Shown one piece after another: positions 48,865 to 60,273 of a stretch of DNA of 64,000 nt; within the stretch, counting starts at the first letter, position 1, and each line of letters starts with the position of its first letter. This DNA comes from Pilaira anomala. Its lineage: Eukaryota; Mucoromycota; Mucoromycetes; Mucorales; Mucoraceae. The notes below the pieces were generated by a model, which was not told where the DNA came from, searched no databases, and saw only the letters and a list, made by a program, of their open reading frames with translations. The stretch covers positions 434,001-498,000 of the forward strand of contig JAIXMQ010000018.1 in NCBI GenBank assembly GCA_025716855.1, read 5' to 3'. The position numbers and the translations under genes were made by a program.

Positions 48865-51800
48865 ATGGCCCAAAGGTTCTTTTTCAATACTTTTATAGTT
48901 CGTTCTTCACTTATTATCTTGCTTTGTTTGTTCTTTATTCAAGTTCAACCTGTTAAAGCTCAACAAGACCAAGATGTTTTTCAAAATGTTGGAAATGAAA
49001 CAATAACTACTACAGTATGTCAAATTAGCATATTCATTATACATATAAACAAAAACTTTAAATTGCATTTTAAAAATAATAAGTAAATAAACATTTTTTT
49101 TTTTTTTTTTCAGGTACATAAATCAGATAGTCTTACTCGTACAAATATCACTTTAAAACCAACCACTACTACATCCATTCGTGACGGATTAGGTGATCTC
49201 GTTTCTTCAGCTGAAAAAAAAGATGATGAATCAGATATTACTACCACGACCACCAAAAAGGAAAGCACAAGTAGTGAGACTATAACCGCCACTAAAACTC
49301 ATTCAAGTGTAACTACCACAGTTGGAAATAGTTCCACCCGTATCACTTCCCTTAAAAGTGAGTCCTCTGATGAGGATTCAACTACCACAGAATCCAGCCC
49401 CTCGACTACCACAGAATCCAGCTCCTCAACTACCACAAAACATACCGAAACACAAGATCCCACTGAAACTGTTGAGCCCACCAAATCAAACACGACTGAA
49501 GAGGATGAGCCTAGAACCACCGCCACCACCACTACTACTACTACTACTACTGTAAAGCTTACCACTACTGAAAAGCTTACCACTACTGAAAAGCCTACCA
49601 CTACTGAAAAGCCTACCACTACTGAAAAGTCTATCACTACTTCAACAACAGAAAAAGCTACTACTACTTTAACTGAAAAAGATGAAGATGAAAAGACTTC
49701 TAGTACAACTCGTAAAGTAGTTCCTACAACAACAGCAACAACTACAACTACCAGTAAGGAACCTATTACTACTACTACTACTACTACTACTAATGAGGAG
49801 GATGAAGAAGAAATTACTTCTACAACTTTATCTACTGCTACTAAAACCACGGTTGATATCACTATGACTACCAAGCATCCTGCAATCAATAAGGAAGAAG
49901 AAGATTTTTCTTCAACTATTACCATTACTACTACAGAGTCTGAAGAAACACCTACTTCTACCAAAGAAGAAGAGATTACACCTACCATCACAAGAACTAG
50001 TACCGTTACTTCTACTACAGATGTAGAGCCCACTAAGACTACAACAGAAGAGGAAGAAGAGGAAACCACAACTACTACTCGATCAACCACTATGCACACA
50101 ACTTCAAATGAACCTACAACAACAGTGAAGGAAAGTACGACTGAAAAGGAAACCAGTACTACTACTACTACTACTACCTACAGACATACACCTTCACCTA
50201 CCACTGAAAAAAGTACAACTGAAGAAAGTATAACTACTACTACTACTAAACGCACTCCTTCTCCCACTACTACTACGACTGAAGAGAAAGAAACCAGTAC
50301 TACTACAAGTTACAGACATACTTCTACTGTTGAACCAAGTACGACTGATGAAGAGACTAGTACAACTACCACCACTAGTCGTAAACATACTTCTTCTCCC
50401 ACTACTACTGAAGAGGAAGAAACAAGTACAACCACTACTTACAAACCTACTTCTACTGCTGAAGAAAGTACAACTGATGAAGAAATCTATACAAGTACCA
50501 CTACTACTACTACTAGTTACAGACGTACGCCTTCTCCCACGACTACTGAAGAAGAAGAAACCAGCACTACTACTACTAGCTACAGACGTACTCCAACTTC
50601 TACTGCTGAAGAAAGTACAACTGAAGAAGAAACTGTTACTACTACCACTACTAATAAGCATACTCCTACTTCTACTGCCCAAGAAAGTACAACTGAAGAA
50701 GAAACCATTGCTACTACTACTACTACTAGTTCTAGACGTATTCCTACTTCTACTGCTAAAGAAACTGCTACTACAACTACTACCACTAGTTACGACCATA
50801 CTCAATCTCCCACTACTTCCAGTACAGAAAGAGAGTATCCTACAACATCAATCCAAGAAAGTTCAAGTGAAGCTACTACAACCACAGTAGCATCTACTAC
50901 ACCTGAAATTACTACTACTACTACTACTACTACTACAGCAGAAGCAGTAACAACGACCACAACTACAACCACAACAACACAAGACTCTAGTGAAACTTCT
51001 ACAACCTTTAAGGCAACATCTACTTATCGTTACCAAACACTTTCATGGTTGAGTAACAGCTTCAGTATCTCAGTTAAACCCAAAGCAACCAGTTTAAGTG
51101 CCTCATCAACGATTACATCTGGTGGAGCAGCCCCTACGCCAGTGGAACCAGCCGGTAGAGTGCCCGAGTACATTGCACCTAATATAGACGCGATTATTCC
51201 CGAAAGTAGCTCGATGGTGTATATGAAGTTCCATAGTCTCTCATATGTTGACTTAGTAGAAGATGCCGTGTTGACAGCTCAATTTGTTCAAACGTTACCT
51301 GCTCTTCTTAGTAAAGTACTTGGGGTATCAGCGGATGATATTATTGTGATTACGATTTCTAATGCGCCTAGCAGCAGTGCTACTACTACTACGAGTAGAA
51401 GACGTAGAAAGCGACAAGTAGTCAATTCCGATGGTATTTTGGTATCGATTGCGATTCCTAAAAGTGAAATTGATGAATTAGAGACATTGATTCATTCAAG
51501 TGATTCTAGTCTTTATGCAGAAGATAATGGACAGTTGGCTACGTTGATTGATCCAAGTTATCCGATACGATCTAATTCGGTTGCAGCGTCTATTTCAAGT
51601 GTAGATGGTAGTGCCAAGGTAAATGATCCTAACGGTAGTGGTTCCTCTTCTGGTGAAGATGGAACTGATACTGGAGGATTGTCAAAGGCAGGATTGATTG
51701 GTATTTGTGTATCCGTTGGTATTATTGTGTATGCAGCAGCTACGATTGTATCTATTCGAGTGTATCGTAAAAAACGTATTCAGAAACAAGAAAAGGCTAT

Positions 51801-51915
51801 GGTTGAACATCAAGTGTTTGCTCAAAGTATTTCTGATCCTATTATGCAAGAAAATTCACTTGGGTGGTCTCAAAATAATAGTCGTAATCCTTATGCAGGT
51901 TCTCATCAATGGTAA
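48865..51915 (+). CDS. Thr-rich single-pass signalling mucin candidate (Msb2-like)
   Basis: Two exons: 48865-49014 and 49114-51915; 983 aa. A signal peptide (about 1-33, with SSLIILLCLFFIQVQPVKAQ) is followed by about 640 residues of Thr/Ser-rich, Glu/Lys-interspersed sequence (TTTEKPT, TSTAEESTTEEE and similar units), expected to be heavily O-glycosylated. A folded juxtamembrane domain follows (about 735-860): MVYMKFHSLSYVDLVEDAVL, then LPALLSKVLGVSADDIIVIT, a basic run RRRRKR (812-817) and GILVSIAIPKSEIDELETL. The membrane helix is at about 909-931, with a roughly 50-residue cytoplasmic tail ending SHQW. This layout fits fungal signalling mucins such as Msb2 that feed Cdc42/MAPK pathways. 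That assignment is by architecture, not by orthology proof. The exon join ETITTT|VHKSDS is open throughout. Confidence 0.75.
49557..49640 (+). repeat. 21-bp minisatellite within the mucin gene
   Basis: Four to five near-identical copies of a 21-bp unit encoding LTTTEKP (ACCACTACTGAAAAGCCT and variants) in tandem. In-frame units of this kind usually vary in number among strains. Confidence 0.7.
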
Positions 51916-52036
51916 AAGACTCGAAAACTCACACATATAAATAAAAAAAAAAATGAATAATTTAATTACATTTTAACTTAATACAAATAAAATCACATTC
52001 TTTATATATATACATATATATATATATATTTTTTTT

Positions 52037-52329
52037 TTATTCATCTTCTTCAGTACCAAAGTAACGGTCTATGAAAAGAAATTAGTTTTTTTAAAAAAAA
52101 AAAAAAAAAAAGTTACTTTAAAAATACTTACCACCAAAGTTACCAATGCCTGGTTCAATCCAAAGTTTATCTTTATTGAGGTTAGGATCCACCATGGATG
52201 TAACAATCTTTACACGAGGGAAAGCATTTGTGATTACGGTAAGACCAATTTGAGCAGCCAGGAAGGTAACAAAGATAATACGTTCCTAATTTAACTTATT
52301 AATAACATGATACAACGTTTCACCAAATT

Positions 52330-52365
<36 letters not shown>

Positions 52366-53380
52366 GTTACCTCTGGAACTTCATGATCCAATAATACTCG
52401 AATTGCCATTAATGCTGCTGCTCCTGTTCCAACCATAGCATCCATTAAAATAATATCATAATCTCCAAGATCTTTTGGAAGTTTACAATAATGAAGCTTT
52501 TTTTTTATAAAAAAAAATTGTGTTAGTTGTTACAGGGAAAAAAAAAAAAATGTGTTGGTTGTTACAGGGAAAAAAAAAAATGTGTTGGTTGTTACAGGGA
52601 AATAAAATTAATACCTCAGGGTCACCTGTACTGGGATCGGTCTGGATCAGTAATTTACCAATAACTGCATCACTAAATACTCTTTTTAATCCAGCTTCCA
52701 TGGTTCCACCAGCACGCAAAATGGATACACCACAAATCTATTTCACATGTTAAATAATTGAATTAAATATACTCAAAGTATATATTTTTAATCCTACCTT
52801 TTGGCTAAACTTTAAACCTTGATATTCAACGCCTACAGGTGTAGTTACTGTTAAAGGTTCAACAGGAAGACAACTGACAGCACTATAAATAGATTTAACA
52901 AGAGGATTCACTATTTATATACATTAACAATAAAAACTTACGATTCCATTAATAATACAGCTAATCTATCAGCATAGAATACAAATTCATCACGCACAGT
53001 CTTTTGGTCTCTCAAAATGGTGTGAATACCTTTAATTTGATTTTTGGCAGGTAATACGTTTACATTATTAGGTAATTCTTTGGGGACAGGTGTATCAAGT
53101 AATTCCCAACGTAAATTGACTCGGTTCTCATTTAATTGACTTTGAATATGTTTTGTCATCAAGTCAATAGCGATTGCGTTTTCTAAACCTCTTGGAATAA
53201 TCTTAAAAAAAAAAATTTTGATTTTAGTTAAAAAGAAAGAATAATAATAAAAAAATTGTTATACTACTATACCACATCAGCGAATTTCATAGTAGGGCGG
53301 ACATAGCTGTCAAAAGAAGGTTTAACGTATCTAGTGTATTGCTAAAAAGTAAGAATAATAAAGTTAAAGCTGAGACTGTT

Positions 53381-53417
<37 letters not shown>

Positions 53418-53803
53418 CTTTACTTACATCCAAAACACCTTCAACATCACGACCACGATAAAAGATATCTCTTTGCACTATAATTTAAAAAAAGAGAAGG
53501 CGTAAGAAAAATGAAATAAATCTAGAATAATAAATATAATATATACTTGCATCTTCTTGCCAATTGAATATCAGAATCCGTGTCAACAAAAATCTATTGT
53601 GATACAAATCATTTAAGTTGTTTTTGATAATTCATGCAAAAATTAAAACTTACTCTCATATCCATCATATCTCTAATTCTTTTATCGTATAAAGCAAGAA
53701 TACCCTCAAAAATAATAACATTGGCACCATAAATAGTTGTAGTTGTTTCCTCTCTTGAATGTGTTGAAAAGTTATAAACAGGTACAGTCACAGATTTACT
53801 AAC

Positions 53804-53835
<32 letters not shown>

Positions 53836-54492
53836 ATTATTTTTTTACAGTCAATTACCCGTTTTATGACATGATTTACCCTTCTTTCAACTTTCCAAGT
53901 GTCTCAAATAATAAATTATAATCAAAAGCAGAAGGATGATCAAAATCAAATCGATTTTGATGAGCTAATTTACTATTCTCGGGTGAAAGGACATTATAAA
54001 ATGAATCCATAGAGATAATGACAACCCAAGGAACATTCAAGTTCTTTAAAACACGTCTAATTTTTTTTTTCTCTTAAAGTTAGATCGAAAATATAAACAA
54101 GTAAAAAAAAAAAGAACTACTTACTCAGCTACACTGGTTTTACCACTGGCACTACCACCTTTTTTATTATTATTATTAGAGAATGGGTTTTTCTTTATTT
54201 ATTTAATTCACTTTATAATGTTTACTGTACCTGCAATACCAATCATATAAGGTACAGTTACCGAACCATCGGCACTAGTTTTTTTTTTTTTTTTATATAT
54301 ATATAAAGTTACGAGAAAGTTTTTTTATTTATCATAGAAAAAAAAAAAACTTACCTATACCAAGGTCTAACAAAAAAAAAGGGGGGAGGAGAGGGGAAAC
54401 AAATTAAAATTTAAAACGTAAAAGAAACAAAGGGCATCAAGTCCTTACTTTCTGCCTTGAGAGCATAACTGAACTGTTTTCTTGTCAATCAT
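52037..54492 (-). CDS. Bifunctional uridine kinase / uracil phosphoribosyltransferase
   Basis: Fifteen exons on the minus strand: 54492-54449, 54366-54355, 54274-54231, 54158-54125, 54056-53880, 53798-53654, 53593-53551, 53477-53428, 53341-53273, 53201-52942, 52882-52798, 52737-52615, 52496-52371, 52285-52132, 52068-52037; 465 aa. The N-terminal half is a uridine-cytidine kinase: GRKPWYSADG, P-loop [13 protein letters not shown] (about 31-43), [26 protein letters not shown] and [14 protein letters not shown]. The C-terminal half is UPRT-like: [29 protein letters not shown] for PRPP binding, and GNFGDRYFGTEDE-like C-terminus. Salvage of uridine and uracil to UMP is the expected role; in UCKL1-type fusions activity of the UPRT half is not always demonstrated. 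Exon 2 is only 12 nt and the intron after exon 7 needs a GC donor (see findings). The start is the first ATG before GRKPWY. Confidence 0.9.
52516..52602. repeat. Intronic tandem repeat, three units
   Basis: Three copies of TGTGTT(A/G)GTTGTTACAGGGA separated by A-runs of 10-13 nt lie within the intron between exons 12 and 13 of the uridine kinase gene (intron 52497-52614). Units are about 30-33 bp and almost identical, suggesting recent slippage or duplication. Confidence 0.8.
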
Positions 54493-54917
54493 ATTCTTTT
54501 TTTTATTATTATTTATTGAATGAACTTCACTTACAAAAAGAAAAAAAAACCAAAAAAAAAAAAAAAAAAAAAAAAAATATTAAAATGGTTTTTTTTTTTA
54601 CAAGTGACTTTTTTTTTTTTTTTTTTAGTTTTAGTCTTCCGATCGAGATAAGTTTTTCACACAGTGATAAGTTTCGTTGTGTTCACGCGAATAAAAAAGT
54701 GTTCTCAACAAACTATTTATTGATTTTGAAGGCTAAAAGGGTAAACCCATGTATCATAGCAACGATTATCTCATTTATAGTAACGTTGTTTCCACAACAA
54801 CAATCATTGAATCCGTAAACTTTAAATAATCCCATAAAAAACACGCTTAACTAAATATGGTTCAAATCGCATTAATTTTTTTTTTTTTTCAAATATTCCA
54901 AATTTTATTTTGTTCAC
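54493..54917. other. Intergenic: kinase promoter and cyclophilin 3' flank
   Basis: Long A-run (54554-54577) and T-runs (54589-54599, 54609-54626, 54879-54889). No gene is seen; the Phe-rich ORFs here are homopolymer artefacts. Confidence 0.5.
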
Positions 54918-56118
54918 TTAAAATCCTCTCATACCACCACGACCACCTGAACGATATTTCTGTAAAAAAAAATAAGTATATGCGTGAGAATATGAAATAC
55001 GTCTTTGACTTACCATATGACCTCTTCCTTTATAAACTACATTTGGATCATCTTGGAAACGTCTTCTTTTTTCCCATTCTGGCTTTTCGGAAACGATTTC
55101 TTTGTAATCAATAAAACGACGATCTTCTTTTTTAGGACTTGAAGATCTTTTTTCAGGGCTTACACTTCTAGCAGGAGGGCTCTTACTTTTACGAGAAGGG
55201 CTTACGCTTCTATCAGGAGGACTTACGCTTCTAGCAGGACTCCTACCCCGTCGTCTAGTCTCTTTCTCTGAATCGTCCGAATCATATCTCTTTTTACTCT
55301 TCTTGTGCTTTTTACGATCTTTCTTGTGTTTTTTATGATGTTTTTTATGTCTTCTTGAACTCTTTTCTTCTTCTGAATCCAAATCAGAATCAGATCTAGA
55401 TCTTTTTTTACTTGAACGACGACTCTTCTTTTCATCTTCAGAAGATTCGTTATCTGATTTGTCTAATTCAGTTGCTTTTTCTTTTGGCGTTTTGACTTTG
55501 ATATTGGGCGGTAAGTTTAAAACCAATTCACCACAATTTGCAATCATAATATTATGAAGAGGACGATCATTATCATCAACGGGTTCATTCTCCATGATTT
55601 CTAAAATATTATATCCATTCACGATCCTTCCAAACACAACATGTTTACCATCCAAGTGAGGTGTAGGACGTGTGGTCATAAAGAACTGAGAAGATTGTGT
55701 ATTGGGGCCACGATTGGCCATACTTAATAAACCATGTGTATCATGTTTGCGTTGAAAGGATTCGTCAGGAAATGTTGCACCATAAATACTTTCTCCACCA
55801 GACCCGTTACGACGTGTGAAATCTCCTCCTTGACACATGAACCCTTTAATAATCCGATGAAAGATCGATCCACGGTAATGTAAAGGCATATTGCTTACTT
55901 TACCAAGTCCCTTTTCACCTGTACATAACGCCCGAAAATTTTCAGCTGTTTTGGGAACCTCATCAGCAAAGAGCTCCATGATGATTCTACCAACTAAAAA
56001 AAAACACAAAAAGAATAAAACGTTAATCATGTTCCACGCGACCTTTTCTCTTTCTTTCTTACTTACTTCTGTTACCATCAATGTCTATATCGAAAAAGAC
56101 ACGAGGATTGATCTTCAT
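54918..56118 (-). CDS. Cyclophilin-type peptidyl-prolyl isomerase with Lys/Arg/Ser tail
   Basis: Three exons on the minus strand: 56118-56067, 55993-55014, 54959-54918; 357 aa. Residues about 5-178 are a full cyclophilin domain beginning [13 protein letters not shown]. It contains the catalytic block [35 protein letters not shown] and [12 protein letters not shown], so Arg, Phe, Gln and Trp/His positions of the active site look largely intact. The tail (about 200-345) is Lys/Arg/Ser/Glu-rich with RSVSP(P/S) repeats ([17 protein letters not shown]), and the protein ends [11 protein letters not shown]. Cyclophilins of this type (PPIG/SR-cyclophilins) associate with nuclear splicing machinery; that role is inferred. 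It is divergently arranged with the Vma21 gene, whose ATG is 198 bp away. Confidence 0.9.
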
Positions 56119-56316
56119 TATATAATACTTGTCACAGAGTCAAAAAAAAAAAAAAAAGGAAAAAATAAATAAAAGGATTACACACGTACTTTTCCGTCAT
56201 GTAATTCGAGTGACTGGTATAACATAGTTTTACAAAAAGTATTTCCAGAGAGTTTTTTTTTTTTTTTTTTAATTATTTGTATATACTTCTTTTCATCTTT
56301 TTAAAAAAAAACTAAA

Positions 56317-56671
56317 ATGTCAGATTCCAGTTCAAAACAAACCACAAGAAATGTAGCAGAAGCTACTCCTGTTCATGTCTTTATTTCACAAAACGCTGGT
56401 ATGCTTGTAAAGTTATTATCCTTTTCTGCCGCTTTATTCGCTTTTCCTATCCTTACTTTTTTCTGTACACTCCATAGTTTATTTGAAGGTAAAATGAATA
56501 TTTATTATTTAAAACAGAGTGAGAGAGTATTAATATATAATATTAGGTAATACTACTTATGCCGCAGGAGCTGCAGTAGTCATGGCAAATGTTATTGTGG
56601 TTCTTTATATCGTTGTTGCCTATTTCGAGAAGCCAAGAACGGATGTAACAGAAGAAAAGAAGGAAAACTAG
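56317..56671 (+). CDS. VMA21: Vacuolar H+-ATPase assembly factor Vma21
   Basis: Two exons: 56317-56488 and 56547-56671; 98 aa. Two membrane helices (about 30-55, LVKLLSFSAALFAFPILTFF, and 64-87, AAGAAVVMANVIVVLYIVVA) are joined by a short loop. The C-terminus KKEN is a dilysine (KKxx) ER-retrieval signal, as expected for Vma21, which assembles the V0 sector in the ER. Length and layout match the family (about 80-110 aa). Splicing at LFEG|NTTYAAG gives the second helix. Confidence 0.85.
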
Positions 56672-56791
56672 AGAGAGAGAGAGAGAGAGAGAGAGATGGG
56701 GGAATATGTGTAATAATATTTGTAATAATAAAAAAAGGGGGAAAAGTTATAAAAAAAAAGCACGTGATTGAATACTTTTTTTTTTTTTTTT
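56671..56791. repeat. (GA)n microsatellite and convergent 3' ends
   Basis: GAGA repeat at about 56670-56695 immediately after the Vma21 stop codon, then A-rich transcript-end sequence shared with the converging gene at 56792. Confidence 0.6.
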
Positions 56792-57229
56792 TCAAGAAGT
56801 AGTTGTAGTTGTAGTTTGCTGTTTTCGTTGATGCACATAATCATTCATATAAGTGGTGACTGCTGATATTAAATCATGAAACCGGTCTTCATGGTAAATT
56901 GGATGGTCTTCAGGATACCAAGAAGACCTTTTTTGTTTTTCCCATTCAGCGAAATTCGTTAACTGATGACTGATACCATCAATAAATCCAGTCCAGTCTA
57001 TTTGTTTCTTTGCGAATGTAACTAATCTTCCAGGTGAAACGATTTGAATAAAATCGTCTAATAAACTAACAAAGAAGAACAAGCAAAATAAACTACTGAT
57101 GGCTGCTAACGTAAACGTACCAATCGTCATCGTCATAATCGATCGTTGGTGACGAGGTGTAACTATATTATTCATCCATCTTTTTAATTCACTTTTATTC
57201 GTTGTAGCTGTGGTTGTAGTTGCAGACAT
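56792..57229 (-). CDS. Unknown small membrane protein
   Basis: Single exon, 145 aa. I do not recognise a family. The N-terminus is Thr-rich (1-11) and followed by a basic amphipathic segment (ELKRWMNNIVTPRHQR). One long hydrophobic stretch (about 31-58, TIGTFTLAAISSLFCLFFFV) could form one or two helices. The soluble C-terminal part contains WTGFIDGISHQLTNFAEWEK and SSWYPEDHPIYHEDRFHDLI, a non-repetitive, aromatic-rich composition that looks like genuine coding sequence. It ends in a Thr run. It lies convergent to Vma21 and is preceded upstream by T-rich leader sequence. Confidence 0.65.
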   Translation of the reverse strand: MSATTTTATTNKSELKRWMNNIVTPRHQRSIMTMTIGTFTLAAISSLFCLFFFVSLLDDFIQIVSPGRLVTFAKKQIDWTGFIDGISHQLTNFAEWEKQKRSSWYPEDHPIYHEDRFHDLISAVTTYMNDYVHQRKQQTTTTTTS

Positions 57230-58301
57230 TTTTTTTTTTTTTTTGTTGGGGAAATAAAAGAAGAAAAAGAGAAAGAAGAAAATTAAAAAGTAAACTTTTT
57301 ATTTACTTTTATATATGTATATATATATATATATATATGGATAGAACATATGGACCAAGCCTTATTATAGATGCATCATACTATTTTTTTTCTTTCTGTG
57401 CCTCTTTCTCTCTCTCTCTCTCTCTCTTTCTTCTTAATATCTCTTTTTTTTTTAATTAAAGCCAGAAATGGTGAAAATCAACATCATTGTTATAGCTGTT
57501 GTAATCATCTTATTCACGTTTTCGTATTTCACGTGAAGATCGTTTCTGTTTCTTTTGTTTTAGAGCTAAAATTATGGGGTCGTTTCCGAATGTGAAAAAT
57601 TCAGTCACATTTGTTACCTTGGACACACGGATTCCTCCATTTTTTACCCTTCAAAAGAGAGGACTCTATTGTTCTTCCTGTCGTTACGTAAATAATAAGC
57701 GGTAGTTTAATAGATCCTGATGTCATGGTAATATAAAAGTAATATTACTATAGTTTTTAATTGTTATGCAGCATAGAAATCCCTGCTTTATTCTTTGATG
57801 TACATATAAAAAAAACATAGAATTAATTCATGTGCGTCTACTGTAATCGAAACTTCTTTTTTTTTTTAACTGTGAGCTCTTTTTTAATTTACCAAGAAAA
57901 AAAAAAAAAAGTGTCATTTAAAATTCTACATATACAGTGTACCTTCCGGTTTCAGGCCGAGGATTTTATATGATATGGCTTTAAATAGATTGAGTACGGG
58001 AACTCATGCTGGTTATGTTTTCCCTTTTACGATTTCTTTTCAAGGTTCATTACTCGGTTGAGTACTTTGCTATAATCAAGTCATTAACCCTCTTTTTATA
58101 TATCGTTTTGTTAAGTACCATCATCATGCAAATGTAATTCAGTTTGAAAATCAGTGAAGGGAATTTTGATTGACCAATAGGATGGTAGAGTTTTTCTTTA
58201 TATTTAATTTCTCCATTCAATTAAAAAAAAAAATCCTCTTTTCCCTCTCTCTTTCTCACTCTCTTTTTTTTTTTTTTTTCTTCTTAAAAGTCTTTGATAC
58301 C
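57230..58301. other. Divergent intergenic region before the Nramp gene
   Basis: Contains a (TA)n run (57313-57338), a (CT)n run (57401-57428), a possible micro-ORF at 57468, a CCAAT box at 58174-58178 and a CT-rich leader (58233-58283) before the Nramp ATG. A second short frame, from the ATG in TTATGGGGTCG (about 57571) to TAG near 57705, has no recognisable domain. Confidence 0.5.
57468..57536 (+). CDS. Possible 22-residue hydrophobic micro-ORF
   Basis: ATG directly after a TATA/CT-rich promoter-like block, encoding MVKINIIVIAVVIILFTFSY and two more residues before TGA. It resembles a single membrane helix, but chance is a real alternative in AT-rich DNA, where hydrophobic codons are common. 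Confidence 0.2.
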   Translation: MVKINIIVIAVVIILFTFSYFT

Positions 58302-59286
58302 ATGACACAGTCAGAAGAAGATAGTGCGACCTCCTCTCAAACTTTATTAAGTCACAGAAATAACTCCAATTACAAAAGTTTCGATTCTACATATGAATGG
58401 AATGTCGAAGTAGATATGAAGGGCCAAGTGGATACTGGTGACTCTACTACAGAAAAATTCTCTTTTAAAAAATTAATGCAGTATACTGGTCCTGGTATGA
58501 AGAATAAAAGAAATATAGAATAAAAACATAACTGTTTAATAACATTTTTTTTTTCTTTTTAGGTTGGCTAATGTAAGCGTTGTGATATCAACTACATAAT
58601 ACCCACTTTTTTGTTAATAACTTTTTTTATATAGGGCCATTGCTTATTTAGATCCTGGTAATCTTGAATCCGATCTACAATCAGGCGCCATTGCAGGTTG
58701 TAAGTTATTATGGTTATTATTTTGGTCTCATGCAGCAGGTAATAAATTACGCACACTTATTTTAATTAAAAAAGATTACACTGTTTATTAAAAACAGTTA
58801 CTTGTTTTGTTATGTTTTTTTTTTTAGGTTTAGCTATGCAGATTCTTTCAGCACGGTTAGGTGTAGTAACACAAAATCATTTAGCACAATTAATTCGAAA
58901 AAACTATAGTCGACCTTCTTCTATTCTCATTTGGGTATTTACTCAATTAGCGATTATTGGATCTGATATTCAAGAAATTATTGGTACGGCGATTGCTATT
59001 AAGATTATATTTGGTATCAAGCTTTGGGTAGGTGTTTTGATCACTGCTTCTGACACATTTCTGTTTATGTGGTTGCAGCAATACGGTGTACGTAAAATCG
59101 AAGTTTTCTTTATGGCCTTAATAGGTGTTATGATCGGTTGCTTTTGGATCGAGATGTTTGTTTCGAAACCTAGTATCGAAATGATTTTAAAGGGTATCTT
59201 GATACCCCAAATACCAAGCGAAGCAAAAGTACAAGCCGTTGGTATGGTAGGTGCTGTGATTATGCCTCATAATATGTTCTTACACA

Positions 59287-59325
<39 letters not shown>

Positions 59326-60273
59326 ATTGATTTTTTTTTTTTAAGTAAAACATGAATTTTTAAAGACAATTTGTTTCTTTTATTAGTGCCCTTGTCATGT
59401 CTCGTAATATCGGGACATCTGAAAATAAAAAAAAGGAAGCTAATTACTATTTCGCAATTGAATCTACATTGGCTCTCTTCATATCTTATTTAATCAATTT
59501 GGCTATCGTTGTCGTATTCGCTCAAGTCTTTTTCAAACCAGGACAAACAATCACTGAATTACCTGGGTTATATGATGCTTCTGAAGTTTTGTCGAGAACA
59601 TTGGGTAAAAGCGCAAAGTATTTTTGGGCATTAGGTCTATTGGCTGCTGGTCAATCTTCTACCATGACCGGAACAATGGCAGGTCAATATGTAAGTATAT
59701 ATACTGATTTGTTTGTATATTGACATATCAGATAAATTAAAAAAAAAAAAAATTAGGTTGTTGAAGGCTTTTTTGGTTCTATCTTCAAAAAACAATGGCA
59801 TCGTATTGCTTTAACTCGTGCTATTGCATTAGTTCCCAGTATGCTTGTAGCTGTACTTGCTGTAGATAATTTTGATACCATGGGTGAATTCTTGAACGTT
59901 TTACAGAGGTAAAAAAAAAAACAAAACATTTTTCAAAAAGTTTGTTTGTTACTAAATTTTGCATATTAGTCTTTGTCTTCCTACCGCCATTATACCTATA
60001 CTTAAATTAACAGCATCCACTAAAATCATGACAAAGATGTTTCGTAATTCTAGGACAACAAATATTGTATGTTGGATGATTTCGTTTATCGTAATTGGAT
60101 TTAATGTACATTTATTCCTCAACTATCTGCAAGAATTGAACTGGCCATTCTATGCTGTTGTCTTTAGTATCATTTATTTCTCATTTGTTATCTATTTAAT
60201 TTGGATCCCACTTGAAATACCTGAAACAAAAGAAACTGATCAAGATCCTGAAGAAGATTCTTCTTGCTTTTAA
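58302..60273 (+). CDS. Nramp/SMF-type divalent metal transporter
   Basis: Seven exons: 58302-58494, 58563-58572, 58635-58738, 58828-59287, 59387-59690, 59757-59908, 59970-60273; 508 aa. It should import Mn2+/Fe2+ or related metals with H+ across the plasma or endosomal membrane. The metal-site motif DPGN is in TM1 ([22 protein letters not shown] at 74-77) and the matching TM6 motif is intact ([19 protein letters not shown] at 248-251). [15 protein letters not shown] is the conserved Nramp transport signature. About eleven membrane segments follow a hydrophilic N-terminus of 60 residues. Exon 2 is a 10-nt micro-exon; skipping it breaks the frame before DPGN. Length is typical. Regulation is not evident beyond the CCAAT and CT-rich promoter. 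Confidence 0.92.

Noticed and set aside
49299..50099. Long minus-strand ORF rich in Val/Ser opposite the mucin gene
   Set aside because: It is the complement of ACT/ACA-rich threonine codons (AGT/TGT/GTA read as Ser/Val). The sense strand has a signal peptide, intron and TM helix, so this is a shadow.
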